A DNA stretch of 64,000 nucleotides from Roseospira visakhapatnamensis (GCF_014197915.1 NZ_JACIGK010000005.1:1-64000); one strand, 5' to 3'. Counted from the stretch's first letter, positions 30,921-40,791 are shown. Notes: generated by a model from the sequence alone, not told the origin. Made by a program: numbers and translations.

Positions 30921-31973
30921 TCAGCCGATCAGGCGCCCGATCACCTTCGCCGTGTAGTCCACCAGCGGCACGATGCGCCGGTAGTTGATGCGCGTGGGGC
31001 CGACCACGCCGATGGCGCCGACGATCTCGCGGCGGCTGTTCTGGTAGGGGGCGACGATCATCGAGCAGCCGGCCAGGGTGAACAGGTCGTTCTCGGCGCC
31101 GATGAAGATCTGGACCCCCTCGGCGCCATTGACCAGGTCCAGCATGCGCAGCACCTGTTCCTTGGCCTCCAGGGCGTCGAACAGGGCGCGGATGCGGGTC
31201 AGGTCCTGGACGGCGTTCACGTCCTCCAGCAAGTGGCTCTGGCCGCGCACGATCAGCGCGCCGCCGGTGCGTTCGTCCGACCAGGTGGCCAGGCCGGCGG
31301 CCACCACCTTGCGCGACAGCACGTCCAGCAGGCCACGGTCGTCCGTCAGTTCTCCCAGGATGGCCTCGCGGGCCTCGTCCAGGGTGCGTTCGGCCAGCCG
31401 GGCGTTGAGGTAGTTGCTGGCCTCCACCAGCGCCGAGGGCGGCAGCCCGCGCGGTACCTCCACCACCCGGTTCTCCACCACGCCGTTGCCGGTGACGATC
31501 ACCACCAGCGCCCGTCCCGGCCCCAGGTGCACGAATTCGATATGCTTGACCGAGGCGTCCGTCTTCGGCGCCACCACCAGGCCGGCGCAGCGCGACAGGC
31601 CGGACAGCAGGCCGATGGCCTCCTCCAGCATGGTCTCCAGGCTGCGGCCGGCGGCCTGGCACTGGGTCTCGATCCGGGCGCTTTCGACGGTGTCGATGGA
31701 CCCCACCTCCAGCAAGCCGTTGACGAACATGCGCAGGCCGACTTCCGTGGGCAGGCGTCCCGCCGACGGATGCGGAGCGTACAGCAGCCCCTCGTGCTCC
31801 AGGTCGGCCATGACGTTGCGGATGGTGGCCGGCGACAGGGTCACCGACAACCGCCGGGACAGCGTACGCGAGCCCACCGGCTCGCCGGTCTCCATGAAGG
31901 ATTCCACCAGCCGTTGGAAGACCTCGCGCGATCGCGCGTCCAGGTCTGTCAAGATCGTGGGGTCTGAGGCCAT
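30921..31973 (-). CDS. hrcA: heat-inducible transcription repressor HrcA
   Basis: A 350-residue repressor of chaperone genes that binds the CIRCE operator. The N-terminal winged helix is clear (GEPVGSRTLSRRL, LSPATIRNVMADLEHEGLL, HPSAGRLPTEVGLRMFV), as is the GAF-like core and the closing IGVVGPTRINYRRIVPLVDYTA. It is divergent from rph and upstream of grpE. I found no CIRCE site (TTAGCACTC-N9-GAGTGCTAA) in front of it, so its targets (groESL, for example) are probably elsewhere. Confidence 0.96.
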   Translation of the reverse strand: MASDPTILTDLDARSREVFQRLVESFMETGEPVGSRTLSRRLSVTLSPATIRNVMADLEHEGLLYAPHPSAGRLPTEVGLRMFVNGLLEVGSIDTVESARIETQCQAAGRSLETMLEEAIGLLSGLSRCAGLVVAPKTDASVKHIEFVHLGPGRALVVIVTGNGVVENRVVEVPRGLPPSALVEASNYLNARLAERTLDEAREAILGELTDDRGLLDVLSRKVVAAGLATWSDERTGGALIVRGQSHLLEDVNAVQDLTRIRALFDALEAKEQVLRMLDLVNGAEGVQIFIGAENDLFTLAGCSMIVAPYQNSRREIVGAIGVVGPTRINYRRIVPLVDYTAKVIGRLIG

Positions 31974-32165
31974 CGGCTCGCGGTCGCCTCTCCTGGGAGT
32001 CGGACCATCACCCGAACGCCGGGGTCGCGACGAAATCTAGGGAGCGCATGGCACCCCGTCAACGGCGCCCGCGCCGGGTTCCGTCCAGGTCGGCGCGCGG
32101 TTTCGTCCCGCCGGATTTGAGTCTAGGGTGCGCGACCTCGTCCTCTGTTCAGGAGTTCCCACCCC

Positions 32166-32882
<717 letters not shown>

Positions 32883-32910
32883 CGCGCCCGCCGGCCGATC
32901 GCCGCGACCG

Positions 32911-33969
32911 TCAGGGTTGATATGGATCGGGATCGTCCAGGCCCAGCAGGTCGGCATAGAGGCGCCGCCAAGCGTCCTCGTAGCGCCGATGGGCATCCGC
33001 GACGCTGCGCCGCGCGCCGACGGCGGCCCGCGTGACCGAGTCCGGCGTCAGGGCCAGCAGGGCCTCGGTCCAGGCCGCCGGGTCATCATGGCGGTCGACG
33101 GCCCAGCCGCCGCCGTCCGCGACCTGTTCGGGCAGGCCGTCCAGGGCGCTGACCAGGATGGGGCGGCCGGCGGCCCTGGCCTCCAGACCGACGAGCCCGA
33201 ACGCCTCCCATCGCGACGGGATGGCGACCACGTCGACGTCGGCCAGGAAGCCGGGAACGTCCTGCACCGGCCCGCCCACGTGGACGTGCGGCAGTCCCTG
33301 GGCCTGGGTCCGCAATCGCCCCTCGTCCGGCCCCAGGCCGGCCAGCACCAGACGAATCCGCGCGGGGTCAAGGGGGCGCGCCGCCTCGACCAGGACGTCA
33401 AAGCCCTTCTGCTCGGCGTAGCGGCCGTAGGCCCCGACGACCAGGGGACGCCCGGACGGCCGGGCCGCCTCGCCCGCCGCGAAGGCGGCCGTGCACACGG
33501 TGGTGGGGACCACCGCGCAGCGGTCCGGGCGAACGACCCCGGCCCGCCGAAGCCAGTCCCCCTGCCCGCGCGACACCGCGACGACGCGGTCGGCCAGGCC
33601 ATAGGACAGCCGCAGCATGACGTGGAACCGCAGCCGACGTCGGCGCGGAACCTTGAGGGCCTCGTAGGCCGCCGTATAGGAGTGCTCCTCGATCACCAGG
33701 GGCACGCCGGGATGACGCAGGCGCAAGCTGGCCAGCCACGGCAGCTTGCGCCAATTGGCCGTCACATGCACATGCAGCAGATCGGCCCCGAACCGCGGCG
33801 CCCAGGGGTCGCGCGGGTTGACCTCGACGCGCTCCATGTCGAACACCTGGGCCACGCGGCTGGTCATCACGTCCTTGATGTGCCGCGTCACGCCGCCCAG
33901 TCCGCCGTCATCGAGAAGATGGACGACCCGGGGTCGGGCCGGCCGGGCGCTCGGCGCGGATACCCTCAT
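32911..33969 (-). CDS. GT4-like glycosyltransferase
   Basis: A 352-residue GT-B glycosyltransferase. The N-terminal domain holds VVHLLDDGGLGGVTRHIKD; the C-terminal donor-binding domain holds VVGAYGRYAEQKGFDVLVEA and the E(x7)E motif PSRWEAFGLVGLEARAAG. It is cytosolic and acts on a nucleotide-sugar donor of unknown identity. The start overlaps the stop of the upstream GT2 gene (ATGA), so it is the last gene of a four-gene leftward operon. Product: one sugar addition in polysaccharide repeat-unit assembly (inference). Confidence 0.9.
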   Translation of the reverse strand: MRVSAPSARPARPRVVHLLDDGGLGGVTRHIKDVMTSRVAQVFDMERVEVNPRDPWAPRFGADLLHVHVTANWRKLPWLASLRLRHPGVPLVIEEHSYTAAYEALKVPRRRRLRFHVMLRLSYGLADRVVAVSRGQGDWLRRAGVVRPDRCAVVPTTVCTAAFAAGEAARPSGRPLVVGAYGRYAEQKGFDVLVEAARPLDPARIRLVLAGLGPDEGRLRTQAQGLPHVHVGGPVQDVPGFLADVDVVAIPSRWEAFGLVGLEARAAGRPILVSALDGLPEQVADGGGWAVDRHDDPAAWTEALLALTPDSVTRAAVGARRSVADAHRRYEDAWRRLYADLLGLDDPDPYQP

Positions 33970-35066
33970 CCCCGGGTCTCCCCGGAGACGGTGGCGACCG
34001 AGCCCTCGGCGGGCGCCTGCCCGCGCCTCGCCCGCGCCCGGCCGATGGCCTTCAGCGCCACGGCCTCCAGGCCGGTGAACACCGCCCGGGGCAGCAGCCA
34101 CAGCACCAGCGCCGCCCCCTGCGTGATCAGGGTTCGTTTGGGCTCGGCCAGCAGCGCCCCGGGTCCGACCCGCCAGGCGCGTCCCATCAACCGCAGCGCC
34201 GTTCCGGCATCGCGCGCGCGGACGGCGCGGCGCGCCAGGTAGCGGCACTGGTACGCCTCGGCGGCGCGGCCATGCCGGCGCACGATGTCCGGATCAAGCT
34301 GGGCCATCTTGTCCCGCATGCGGCGCCAGCTTTCGAACTGCCGCTCGATGTTGGCGGACAGGCCGTGGTCCCCCACGCGGTATTCGGTCAGAACGCGGTC
34401 CAGGCCCTGGAACCGCCAGGGCGTGGTCAGCGCCATGCGGACCCAGCACTCGATGTCCTCGGACTGGCGGAAGCTTTCGTCGAAGAAGCACAGCCTGTCG
34501 GACCCCGGCCCCTCAAGCGGACGGAAGGCGATCGCGTCCAGCGCCGCGCGGCGAATGACGGCGGCGCTGCCGTTGCCCACCGGGTTGCGCTTCAGGATAT
34601 GGTCCACCGTGATGTCGGTCAGGCGCGGCGTCTGCACCAGTCCCAGGGGCACGCCGTGCTCGTCGATGAAGGCGGCGGGATCGAAGCTGACCCCCACGTC
34701 GGGGTTGGCCTCCAGGTGCGACACGTGATGGGCCAGCTTGGACGGCCGCCACCGGTCGTCCGAGTCCAGCAGCGCCACGTAGCGCCCGCGCGCCGCCAGG
34801 ATGCCGGTGTTGCGGGCCCCGGCGAGCCCCCGGTTCGGCTGCTCAATCAACCGGATCCGGGGGTCGTCCAGGTGGCGCTGGACAATGGAGCGCGTCTCGT
34901 CGCCGGACCCGTCGTCGATCACCAGAAGCTCGAAATCCTCGAAGGTCTGGCCGCGAACGGATCGGATCGCGTCGTCGATGAAGGCCGCCACGTTGTAGGC
35001 CGGCATCACGACGGAAACCGTGGGGGGGGCGGACGGCATGGTCGCCGGGGTCCTGTCCGTTTCCAT
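33966..35066 (-). CDS. GT2 glycosyltransferase
   Basis: A 366-residue GT-A fold enzyme. The nucleotide-binding start is VSVVMPAYNVAAFIDDAI, then LLVIDDGSGDET, and the metal-binding DxD equivalent is LLDSDDRW. SEDIECWVRMAL is the acceptor-side ED motif. The C-terminal 90 residues are Arg-rich with a weakly hydrophobic stretch (ALVLWLLPRAVF). The paralogue next upstream has the same layout and the two may come from duplication. Confidence 0.92.
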   Translation of the reverse strand: METDRTPATMPSAPPTVSVVMPAYNVAAFIDDAIRSVRGQTFEDFELLVIDDGSGDETRSIVQRHLDDPRIRLIEQPNRGLAGARNTGILAARGRYVALLDSDDRWRPSKLAHHVSHLEANPDVGVSFDPAAFIDEHGVPLGLVQTPRLTDITVDHILKRNPVGNGSAAVIRRAALDAIAFRPLEGPGSDRLCFFDESFRQSEDIECWVRMALTTPWRFQGLDRVLTEYRVGDHGLSANIERQFESWRRMRDKMAQLDPDIVRRHGRAAEAYQCRYLARRAVRARDAGTALRLMGRAWRVGPGALLAEPKRTLITQGAALVLWLLPRAVFTGLEAVALKAIGRARARRGQAPAEGSVATVSGETRG

Positions 35067-35105
35067 GATCGGGTCCTTCTTCTCCAGCGTCGGACGGCGA
35101 GGCGC

Positions 35106-36062
35106 CTATAGGCCGTGGCGGGCGAACAGCGTCTCGCCCAAACCACGCGGCACCACGGCCATCACCAGGGCGGCGGCCAGGGTCAGCAGGGTCCGGCGGG
35201 GTTCCCGGGTGGCCAGCGCCGGATGGCTGCGCACGGCATCCAGCATGAAGGCCAGGGCCTGGAAACGGCGCCCCCCGGACCGCAGCGCCTGCCGGGCCAG
35301 GTAGCGACGATGGCGCGCCCGGGCGTGCCGCAAGAGCACGGCCTGGTCCGGATCGGCGGTCGCGAACCGGGCGCACAGGCGCTCCCATCCCTGCGCCATG
35401 GCGTTCAGGTCGGCGGACAGCCCGCCCCGGCCCAGCCGGTACCAGACGGTGGTCGCGTCCACCCCCCGCACCTCGCCGTCGCCCCGGCAGACGGCGCGGG
35501 CCAGCCATTCCTGGTCCTCGGCATGGCTCAGGGTCTCGTCGAAGCCGCCGACGCGCGCCCAGGCCTCCCGCCGCACCACCAGATTGGAGCCGGTGCAGGC
35601 GGGATTGTCGCCCAGCACGTCGCCCAGGGTCAGCGGGTCCCCGGGCACCGTGGACCGGCGGCCCGTGTCCTGGCCATCCGCGGTCATGAAGGCCACGCGG
35701 CCGAAACAGGCGACAACGCGCGGATGGCTGCGCAGGAACGAGAGGTAGCGGTCGACCGCCTGCGGCGTCAGGTGGTCGTCGGCATCCAGGAACATCAGCA
35801 CCTCGGCGCGCGCCGCCGACGCCCCGGCGTTGCGCGCCGCCGAGACTCCCCGCCGTGGACCGTCCATCACGCGAACCCGGCCGTCCTCGCCGGCGACGGC
35901 GAGGGCCAGCGCGCGCGACCCGTCGGAGGATCCGTCGTCGACGACGATCACCTCCAGCGCGTCCTCGTCCTGGGTCAGGGCGGACGACAGGGTCTCCGCC
36001 AGCGTCGCCGCCCCGTCGCGACAGGGAATGACGATGGAGACCAGGAGCTCGGGCGTGCTCAT
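35106..36062 (-). CDS. GT2 glycosyltransferase, paralogue
   Basis: A 318-residue GT-A glycosyltransferase. It shows VSIVIPCRDGAATLAETL, VIVVDDGSSDGS, FLDADDHLTPQA and the acceptor motif HAEDQEWLARAV. The C-terminal Arg-rich segment (RHRRYLARQAL) is shared in layout with the gene downstream (CRYLARRAVRA). It starts at 36062 within the stop of the flippase gene (ATGA), so it is translationally coupled. Donor and acceptor are unknown. Confidence 0.92.
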   Translation of the reverse strand: MSTPELLVSIVIPCRDGAATLAETLSSALTQDEDALEVIVVDDGSSDGSRALALAVAGEDGRVRVMDGPRRGVSAARNAGASAARAEVLMFLDADDHLTPQAVDRYLSFLRSHPRVVACFGRVAFMTADGQDTGRRSTVPGDPLTLGDVLGDNPACTGSNLVVRREAWARVGGFDETLSHAEDQEWLARAVCRGDGEVRGVDATTVWYRLGRGGLSADLNAMAQGWERLCARFATADPDQAVLLRHARARHRRYLARQALRSGGRRFQALAFMLDAVRSHPALATREPRRTLLTLAAALVMAVVPRGLGETLFARHGL

Positions 36063-37396
36063 GACGCGCACTCCTGCAACGGGGCCTGATCCACGCGCGC
36101 GGTCCGGTCGCGGTGCCGCGTCGCCCGGATCCACACCCACACCATGAACAGCGGCTCCAGGGCCAGGTGGACGACGAGGATCGCTAGCGCGACCCCCAGC
36201 AGGCCGCCGGTCAGGCCGATCATCAGGGCTCCCAGGAACGCCACGGTGAACATCACGTTCCAGCGCAACTCCAAATGGGGGTGGTCCATGGCGCGCAGCA
36301 ACTGCCCCGCCCCGTCGGCCAGGGGGCGCGTCAGGGCCGACAGGCACAGCAGCGTGAGGATGGGGATGGCCTCCGACCAGCGCTCGCCGAACACGATCGG
36401 CACGTACCAAGGCGCGAGCAGAGCCTGGGCCGTCACCACCGGTCCGGCGACCAGGACGGCCAGCAACAGGGCACGGCGCCAGCGGCTGACCATCACCCCC
36501 GGATCGCGGCCGGCCTCGGCCAGATAGGGGAACAGGACCACGTTCAAGGCGCCCACGAACGCCAGGCTCAGGCCCAGCCCGGCGCTGAACGCGAAGGCGT
36601 ACATCCCCAGAAGCTCGATCCCGAGGTACGACCCGATGATCAGCTTGTCGGCATGCAGGCGGATCGTCTTCAACGCCTCCACCCCCAGGATGGAGCGCCC
36701 GAACGTCAGGAAACCGCGCACCGGCGCCAGCGGCACGTCGGGGTCACGGCGCCAGGGATGCGCCCGGCGCATCGCCACCACCCAGACCGGGGCCACCAGG
36801 ATCTTCGGCAGGATGACCGCCCAGGCGCCGAGTCCGGCCACGGCGAGGGCCGCCGTCAGCAGGTTGTCGGCGGACACCTGGGAGCCGGCGACCAGGGCGA
36901 TCACCTTCAGGCGGTTCTCGCGCATGACCAGGAAGCACTGGGTGAGCCCCAGCGGCATGACCAGATAGACGAGGGCCATGGCCGAGATCATCCAGGCCAG
37001 CGACGGCGCGTCGTACCAGACGGCCACCGCGACGCCGATCAGGCTCTGTCCGAGAAACAGCGCCCCGCACCAGACCCACTGGAGCCACCAGGCCCGGTGG
37101 CAGACGGCGTCCAGGTCGTCGGGCTCCGCCCTGATGATGCGCTGTCCGATGCCGGTGTTGGTCAGCACCCGGACAATCTCGTTGGTCGTGATCGCGATCG
37201 CCGCCAGCCCGTAGTCGGTGGGGTCCAGCATGCGGGCCAGGGCCACGGCGGTCACCAGACGCGTGACGCGGGTCATGGCCTCGGCCAGGCCGACCCAGCC
37301 CATGTTGCGCAGGAACCGGTCTCGCCCCAGTCCTGAGGCGAACTCGGCTAGCTTTGCAAACTGGAGGCGCGCGGACGGTTGCGAGAGATCACGCAT
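36059..37396 (-). CDS. oligosaccharide flippase (Wzx-like)
   Basis: A 445-residue membrane protein of the MOP/polysaccharide flippase group, with about 12 hydrophobic segments; it should move undecaprenyl-linked repeat units across the inner membrane. The N-terminal part NMGWVGLAEAMTRVTRLVTAV and LARMLDPTDYGLAAIAI is typical. The ATG at 37396 has GGAGGTATCC upstream. The ATG at 37450 would sit only about 4 nt from the start predicted for the sigma-54 promoter at 37465-37480, so the shorter form is preferred. It is first in the leftward operon. Confidence 0.9.
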   Translation of the reverse strand: MRDLSQPSARLQFAKLAEFASGLGRDRFLRNMGWVGLAEAMTRVTRLVTAVALARMLDPTDYGLAAIAITTNEIVRVLTNTGIGQRIIRAEPDDLDAVCHRAWWLQWVWCGALFLGQSLIGVAVAVWYDAPSLAWMISAMALVYLVMPLGLTQCFLVMRENRLKVIALVAGSQVSADNLLTAALAVAGLGAWAVILPKILVAPVWVVAMRRAHPWRRDPDVPLAPVRGFLTFGRSILGVEALKTIRLHADKLIIGSYLGIELLGMYAFAFSAGLGLSLAFVGALNVVLFPYLAEAGRDPGVMVSRWRRALLLAVLVAGPVVTAQALLAPWYVPIVFGERWSEAIPILTLLCLSALTRPLADGAGQLLRAMDHPHLELRWNVMFTVAFLGALMIGLTGGLLGVALAILVVHLALEPLFMVWVWIRATRHRDRTARVDQAPLQECAS

Positions 37397-37464
37397 GATC
37401 GGATACCTCCAGACGTCGTCCGCACGCTTTAGGAACGCTTTCCGTGTCAAGGAATACCAAGAAT

Positions 37465-37480
37465 AGCAAAAACCGTGCCA
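37465..37480 (-). promoter_or_regulatory. sigma-54 promoter, leftward (flippase operon)
   Basis: On the minus strand the sequence is TGGCACGGTTTTTGCT, an exact match to the RpoN consensus TGGCACG-N4-TTGC(A/T), with GG and GC 10 nt apart. The predicted start is about 37454, giving a leader of about 58 nt to the flippase ATG. Confidence 0.82.
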
Positions 37481-37556
37481 AGGACACGCGCCCCGGCGCG
37501 GCGACGTCTCGGTTGGGCGCGTCGGCCCGACGGCCCCGGACCCGACCCCGCCGCGG

Positions 37557-37569
37557 GGTCATTTTGACC
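37557..37569. promoter_or_regulatory. inverted repeat between opposed sigma-54 promoters
   Basis: GGTCA-TTT-TGACC lies about 80 nt upstream of one sigma-54 site and 95 nt from the other, a normal distance for an enhancer-binding protein. It is the clearest short dyad in the gap. Function is inferred from position only. Confidence 0.4.
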
Positions 37570-37661
37570 CGCACATCCCAAGGTGGTTATCAAATTGCCA
37601 CGAACGCGCCCCCGCCGCCGCCGCCGGCCCCAGGATGCGGACCTTTCGGGCCGGCCATCCC

Positions 37662-37676
37662 TGGCACGCCCTTTGC
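37662..37676 (+). promoter_or_regulatory. sigma-54 promoter, rightward (sugar transferase operon)
   Basis: TGGCACGCCCTTTGC matches the RpoN consensus, with GG (37663-37664) and GC (37675-37676) separated by 10 nt. The predicted start is about 37688. The leader to the fusion gene ATG at 37865 is about 177 nt. Confidence 0.8.
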
Positions 37677-37864
37677 GTGCGTAAAGACCCAGACAAGCAC
37701 CTCGCCTGCGACCGCCCGGATACGGAGGGATGACCGGGCCCGGCGGCCGTGGCGCATGACCGGTCACGGCCGTGGCCGGGTGGAGACGAGCCGGAGCGGC
37801 CCGGTGGAAGCGTCATGCCTGTCCGCCGCCGCTCCGACGCAGGGAGCAGGGAAAGGACACCACC

Positions 37865-39391
37865 ATGCCCACGCCAACGGCTGCCATCGGGACCGCGCAC
37901 CAGCAGCCGGCCGTGTCTGGTCCGAGCGACGCCCCCCCGCCGCCCCGTTTCACGATTCTGGGGGTCGAGATCGATCGCTGCGGGTTTGACGAGGCCGTCG
38001 ACTGGTGCGCCGCGATCGCCGACGGCCCCACGCAGAAAATCGCCGCCTTCGTCAACGCCGACTGCCTGAACATCGCCTCCGAGCAGCGGGACTACCGGCA
38101 GGCCCTGCCGGCGTTCGACCGGGTGTTCGCCGACGGCAGCGGCATTCGGCTCGCCTGCCGGCTGCTCGGCCAGCCGAGTCCGGACAACGTCAACGGAACC
38201 GACCTTCTGCATCCCCTGTGCGCCCGCCTGGCGCAGGGTGGCGTGCCGCTGTTCCTGCTGGGCGCCAAACCCGGCGTGGCCGACGCCGCCGCCGACGTCC
38301 TTCGCGACCGCCACCCGGGCCTGGACATCGTCGGCACGCAGCACGGCTTCTTTCATGAGATCGAGACCGAGACCATCCTCACGCGCATCAACCGGTCCGG
38401 CGCCAAGGTGCTGCTGGTGGCCATGGGCGCGCCGCGCCAGGAACTCTGGATCCGTCGCTACCGCGACCGGCTGGCGCCACGCCTGATCATGGGCGTGGGC
38501 GGCCTGCTCGACTTCACCGCCGGGCGGGTCTCTCGCGCCCCCGCGTGGGTGCGGCGCGCCGGTCTGGAGTGGACCTGGCGGCTGAAGGAGGAACCCGGCC
38601 GCATGTGGCGGCGCTATATCCTGGGCAATCCCTTGTTCGTGTCCCGCGTCTCCGGACAGCGGCGCGAGGAGGAGCGGGCCGCCAACCTGCCCGCCCGGCT
38701 GTCGGCGCGCTACGGGTCCGTGGCGGCGCTGATCCGCGACCGCTGGCGGGCCCGGCTGCGCATCACCCTGTGGCACGCCGGGGTGGCCTGCGGCCAGGGC
38801 GCCAAGCGCGGCCTGGACATCGCCGTGGCGGGCCTGCTGATCATCGCGCTGACCCCCCTTTGGCTGCTGCTGGCCCTGGCCATCCGGATCGACTCCCCGG
38901 GGCCGGTGCTGTTCAGCCAGATGCGGGTCGGGCGGCACGGCCGGCTGTTCCGCATGTGGAAGTTCCGCTCCATGTACCGGGACGCCGAGGCCCGCAAGGC
39001 GGCGCTGATGGCCCAGAACGAGATGGCCGGCGGCGTGCTGTTCAAGATGGCCCGCGATCCCCGGATCACGCGGGTGGGGCGGATCATCCGCAAGGCGTCC
39101 ATCGACGAATTGCCGCAGCTCTGGAACGTGTTGATCGGCGACATGTCGCTGGTCGGGCCGCGCCCGCCGGTGCCCGCCGAGGTGGCGCAGTACAGCCTGC
39201 GCGACCGGCGCCGGCTGGACGGCGTTCCGGGGATCACCGGCCTCTGGCAGGTCTCCGGCCGCTCGTCCGTGCCGTTCCCGCAGCAGGTCGAGATGGACGT
39301 CAGCTACAACGACAGCCGGTCGTTCTGGATGGATGTCTGGTTGCTGATCCGCACCATTCCGGCCGTCCTGACCGGTCGAGGCGCGGTCTAG
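37865..39391 (+). CDS. WecG-type glycosyltransferase fused to a priming sugar-1-phosphate transferase
   Basis: A 508-residue fusion of two enzymes usually encoded apart. Residues about 28-255 form a WecG/TagA/CpsF glycosyltransferase (VNADCLNIAS, FADGSGIRLACRLL, NVNGTDLL, GAPRQELWIRRY, GVGGLLDF). Residues about 315-505 form a bacterial sugar transferase that primes undecaprenyl phosphate: KRGLDIAVAG, a hydrophobic segment, FRMWKFRSMYRDAE, KASIDELPQLWNVLIGDMS, LVGPRPPVPAE. The two activities would make the first and second sugar additions. The start has AAGGA upstream. It is the first gene behind the rightward sigma-54 promoter. Confidence 0.93.
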   Translation: MPTPTAAIGTAHQQPAVSGPSDAPPPPRFTILGVEIDRCGFDEAVDWCAAIADGPTQKIAAFVNADCLNIASEQRDYRQALPAFDRVFADGSGIRLACRLLGQPSPDNVNGTDLLHPLCARLAQGGVPLFLLGAKPGVADAAADVLRDRHPGLDIVGTQHGFFHEIETETILTRINRSGAKVLLVAMGAPRQELWIRRYRDRLAPRLIMGVGGLLDFTAGRVSRAPAWVRRAGLEWTWRLKEEPGRMWRRYILGNPLFVSRVSGQRREEERAANLPARLSARYGSVAALIRDRWRARLRITLWHAGVACGQGAKRGLDIAVAGLLIIALTPLWLLLALAIRIDSPGPVLFSQMRVGRHGRLFRMWKFRSMYRDAEARKAALMAQNEMAGGVLFKMARDPRITRVGRIIRKASIDELPQLWNVLIGDMSLVGPRPPVPAEVAQYSLRDRRRLDGVPGITGLWQVSGRSSVPFPQQVEMDVSYNDSRSFWMDVWLLIRTIPAVLTGRGAV

Positions 39392-39421
39392 CATCCCCCG
39401 CGTCGGAAGGAGGCTCCCGAC

Positions 39422-40741
39422 ATGACCCACGCGGCCCCCGCGACGACTCACGAGACCCCCCAAGGCGCGGCGCAGGCCGCGACGGCCCCCGTGCCCAAGG
39501 TCCTGCTGCGCGCCGACCGGGACACGCCAGAACTGTCCCCGCTCAGCGACGACCGGCCCGCCGCCCTTCTGCCGGTGGCCGGCAAGCCGTTGCTGTTCCA
39601 CGCCCTGGAAGACCTCGCGCTGTCCGGCATCCATGACGTCGTGGTCGCCGTCTCGCACTTCGGCACCCTGATCGAGGACGACCTGGGCGATGGCCGACGA
39701 TGGGGGCTGACGCTGGCCTACCTGCCGACGGATGGCCGTGCCTCCGACGAGACGCTGCGCGCCCGCATCGATCCCCGGGCCAGCCACCCCTTCCTGGCGA
39801 TCGACGCCCAGATCGTGCGCTCCCCGGTGGTGACCGCCTGCCTGGGCTGGCTGGCGGGCGACGCCGCGGAGACCGCTGGGCCGGGCGACACCGTCACCGT
39901 GACCACCGACGGCCGGACCGCGGGCATCACCGTGGTCCGGCCGGGCCGCCGGCCAGCCGACGGACCGCCGCCGTCACACCTGGCGCTGCCGGGAATGGCG
40001 CTTCCCGTGCGCACGCTGGCCGAGTATCACGCCGCCAACATGCGGGCGGTCGGCGGCGAAATCCCGGGCCTGTTCCTGGACGGGCGCGATGTCGTGAACA
40101 CGGCGGAGGACCGCCTGATCGCCGAGGTGGGCAGCCGCGTGAAGGCGCGCCGGCTCCAGGACGGCAGCATGGCCCACGTGGGTCAGTACACGCTGGTCGA
40201 CGGCCGCGCGTCGCTGGCGGGGCGGGTGGTCATCGGCGCCGAATGCATCATCGGTCCCGACACCGAAATCCGCGACAGCGTCATTCTGCCCCACACCCAT
40301 ATCGGCGCGGGTCTGCGGGTCGAGAACGCCATCATGAGCGGAACGCTGCTGATCCGCCCGGACCTGCATACCCATACGGTCATCGACGATCCCGGCTTGG
40401 CCGCCGACTTGCATCCGGCCTCCCGACGCCGCGACGCCTTCGCCGCGACACCGCTGAGCGAGCGCCTGCTGGCGCTGGCCCTGATGCCGGCGGGCCTGAT
40501 GCGACGGCGGGCGCGCCACCGGGACCTATGGCGGGTCGTGCTGGGCAGGATGCGCCTGTTCGGCGTCCGGACCACCGACACGCCGGACCTGCCGCGCGGC
40601 GCCATCGCGCCGTCGGAACTGATGTTGCCCGAAACCGCCAGCCCGGAGGAATGCGTGCTGGCCGACCGCGTGGCGCTGCTGTCGCCGGGAGGGGCGCGAT
40701 CCCTTCGCCTGCTGCTGCATGGCTGGCGGCACCTTCTGTAA
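39422..40741 (+). CDS. sugar nucleotidyltransferase-like protein with degenerate signature
   Basis: A 439-residue protein with a nucleotidyltransferase-like N-terminal domain and a left-handed beta-helix region (hexapeptide-like RVVIGAECIIGPDTEIRDSV). The family signature GGxGTR...PK is not kept: the segment reads LLRADRDTPELSPLSDDRPA before LLPVAGKPLL. Loss of the Gly-rich loop and of the Lys argues against normal nucleotidyl transfer. It could be a regulatory or scaffolding relative, or bind a sugar nucleotide without catalysis. It lies 30 nt after the sugar transferase fusion and probably shares its operon. Confidence 0.75.
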   Translation: MTHAAPATTHETPQGAAQAATAPVPKVLLRADRDTPELSPLSDDRPAALLPVAGKPLLFHALEDLALSGIHDVVVAVSHFGTLIEDDLGDGRRWGLTLAYLPTDGRASDETLRARIDPRASHPFLAIDAQIVRSPVVTACLGWLAGDAAETAGPGDTVTVTTDGRTAGITVVRPGRRPADGPPPSHLALPGMALPVRTLAEYHAANMRAVGGEIPGLFLDGRDVVNTAEDRLIAEVGSRVKARRLQDGSMAHVGQYTLVDGRASLAGRVVIGAECIIGPDTEIRDSVILPHTHIGAGLRVENAIMSGTLLIRPDLHTHTVIDDPGLAADLHPASRRRDAFAATPLSERLLALALMPAGLMRRRARHRDLWRVVLGRMRLFGVRTTDTPDLPRGAIAPSELMLPETASPEECVLADRVALLSPGGARSLRLLLHGWRHLL

Positions 40742-40791
40742 CGGCCTTGACCGGCGCACCCGACCGCCCTCCCTCCACGGAGACGCCCATC

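Noticed and set aside
31974-32165. CIRCE operator between hrcA and rph
   Set aside because: No TTAGCACTC-N9-GAGTGCTAA or near version is present in this gap.
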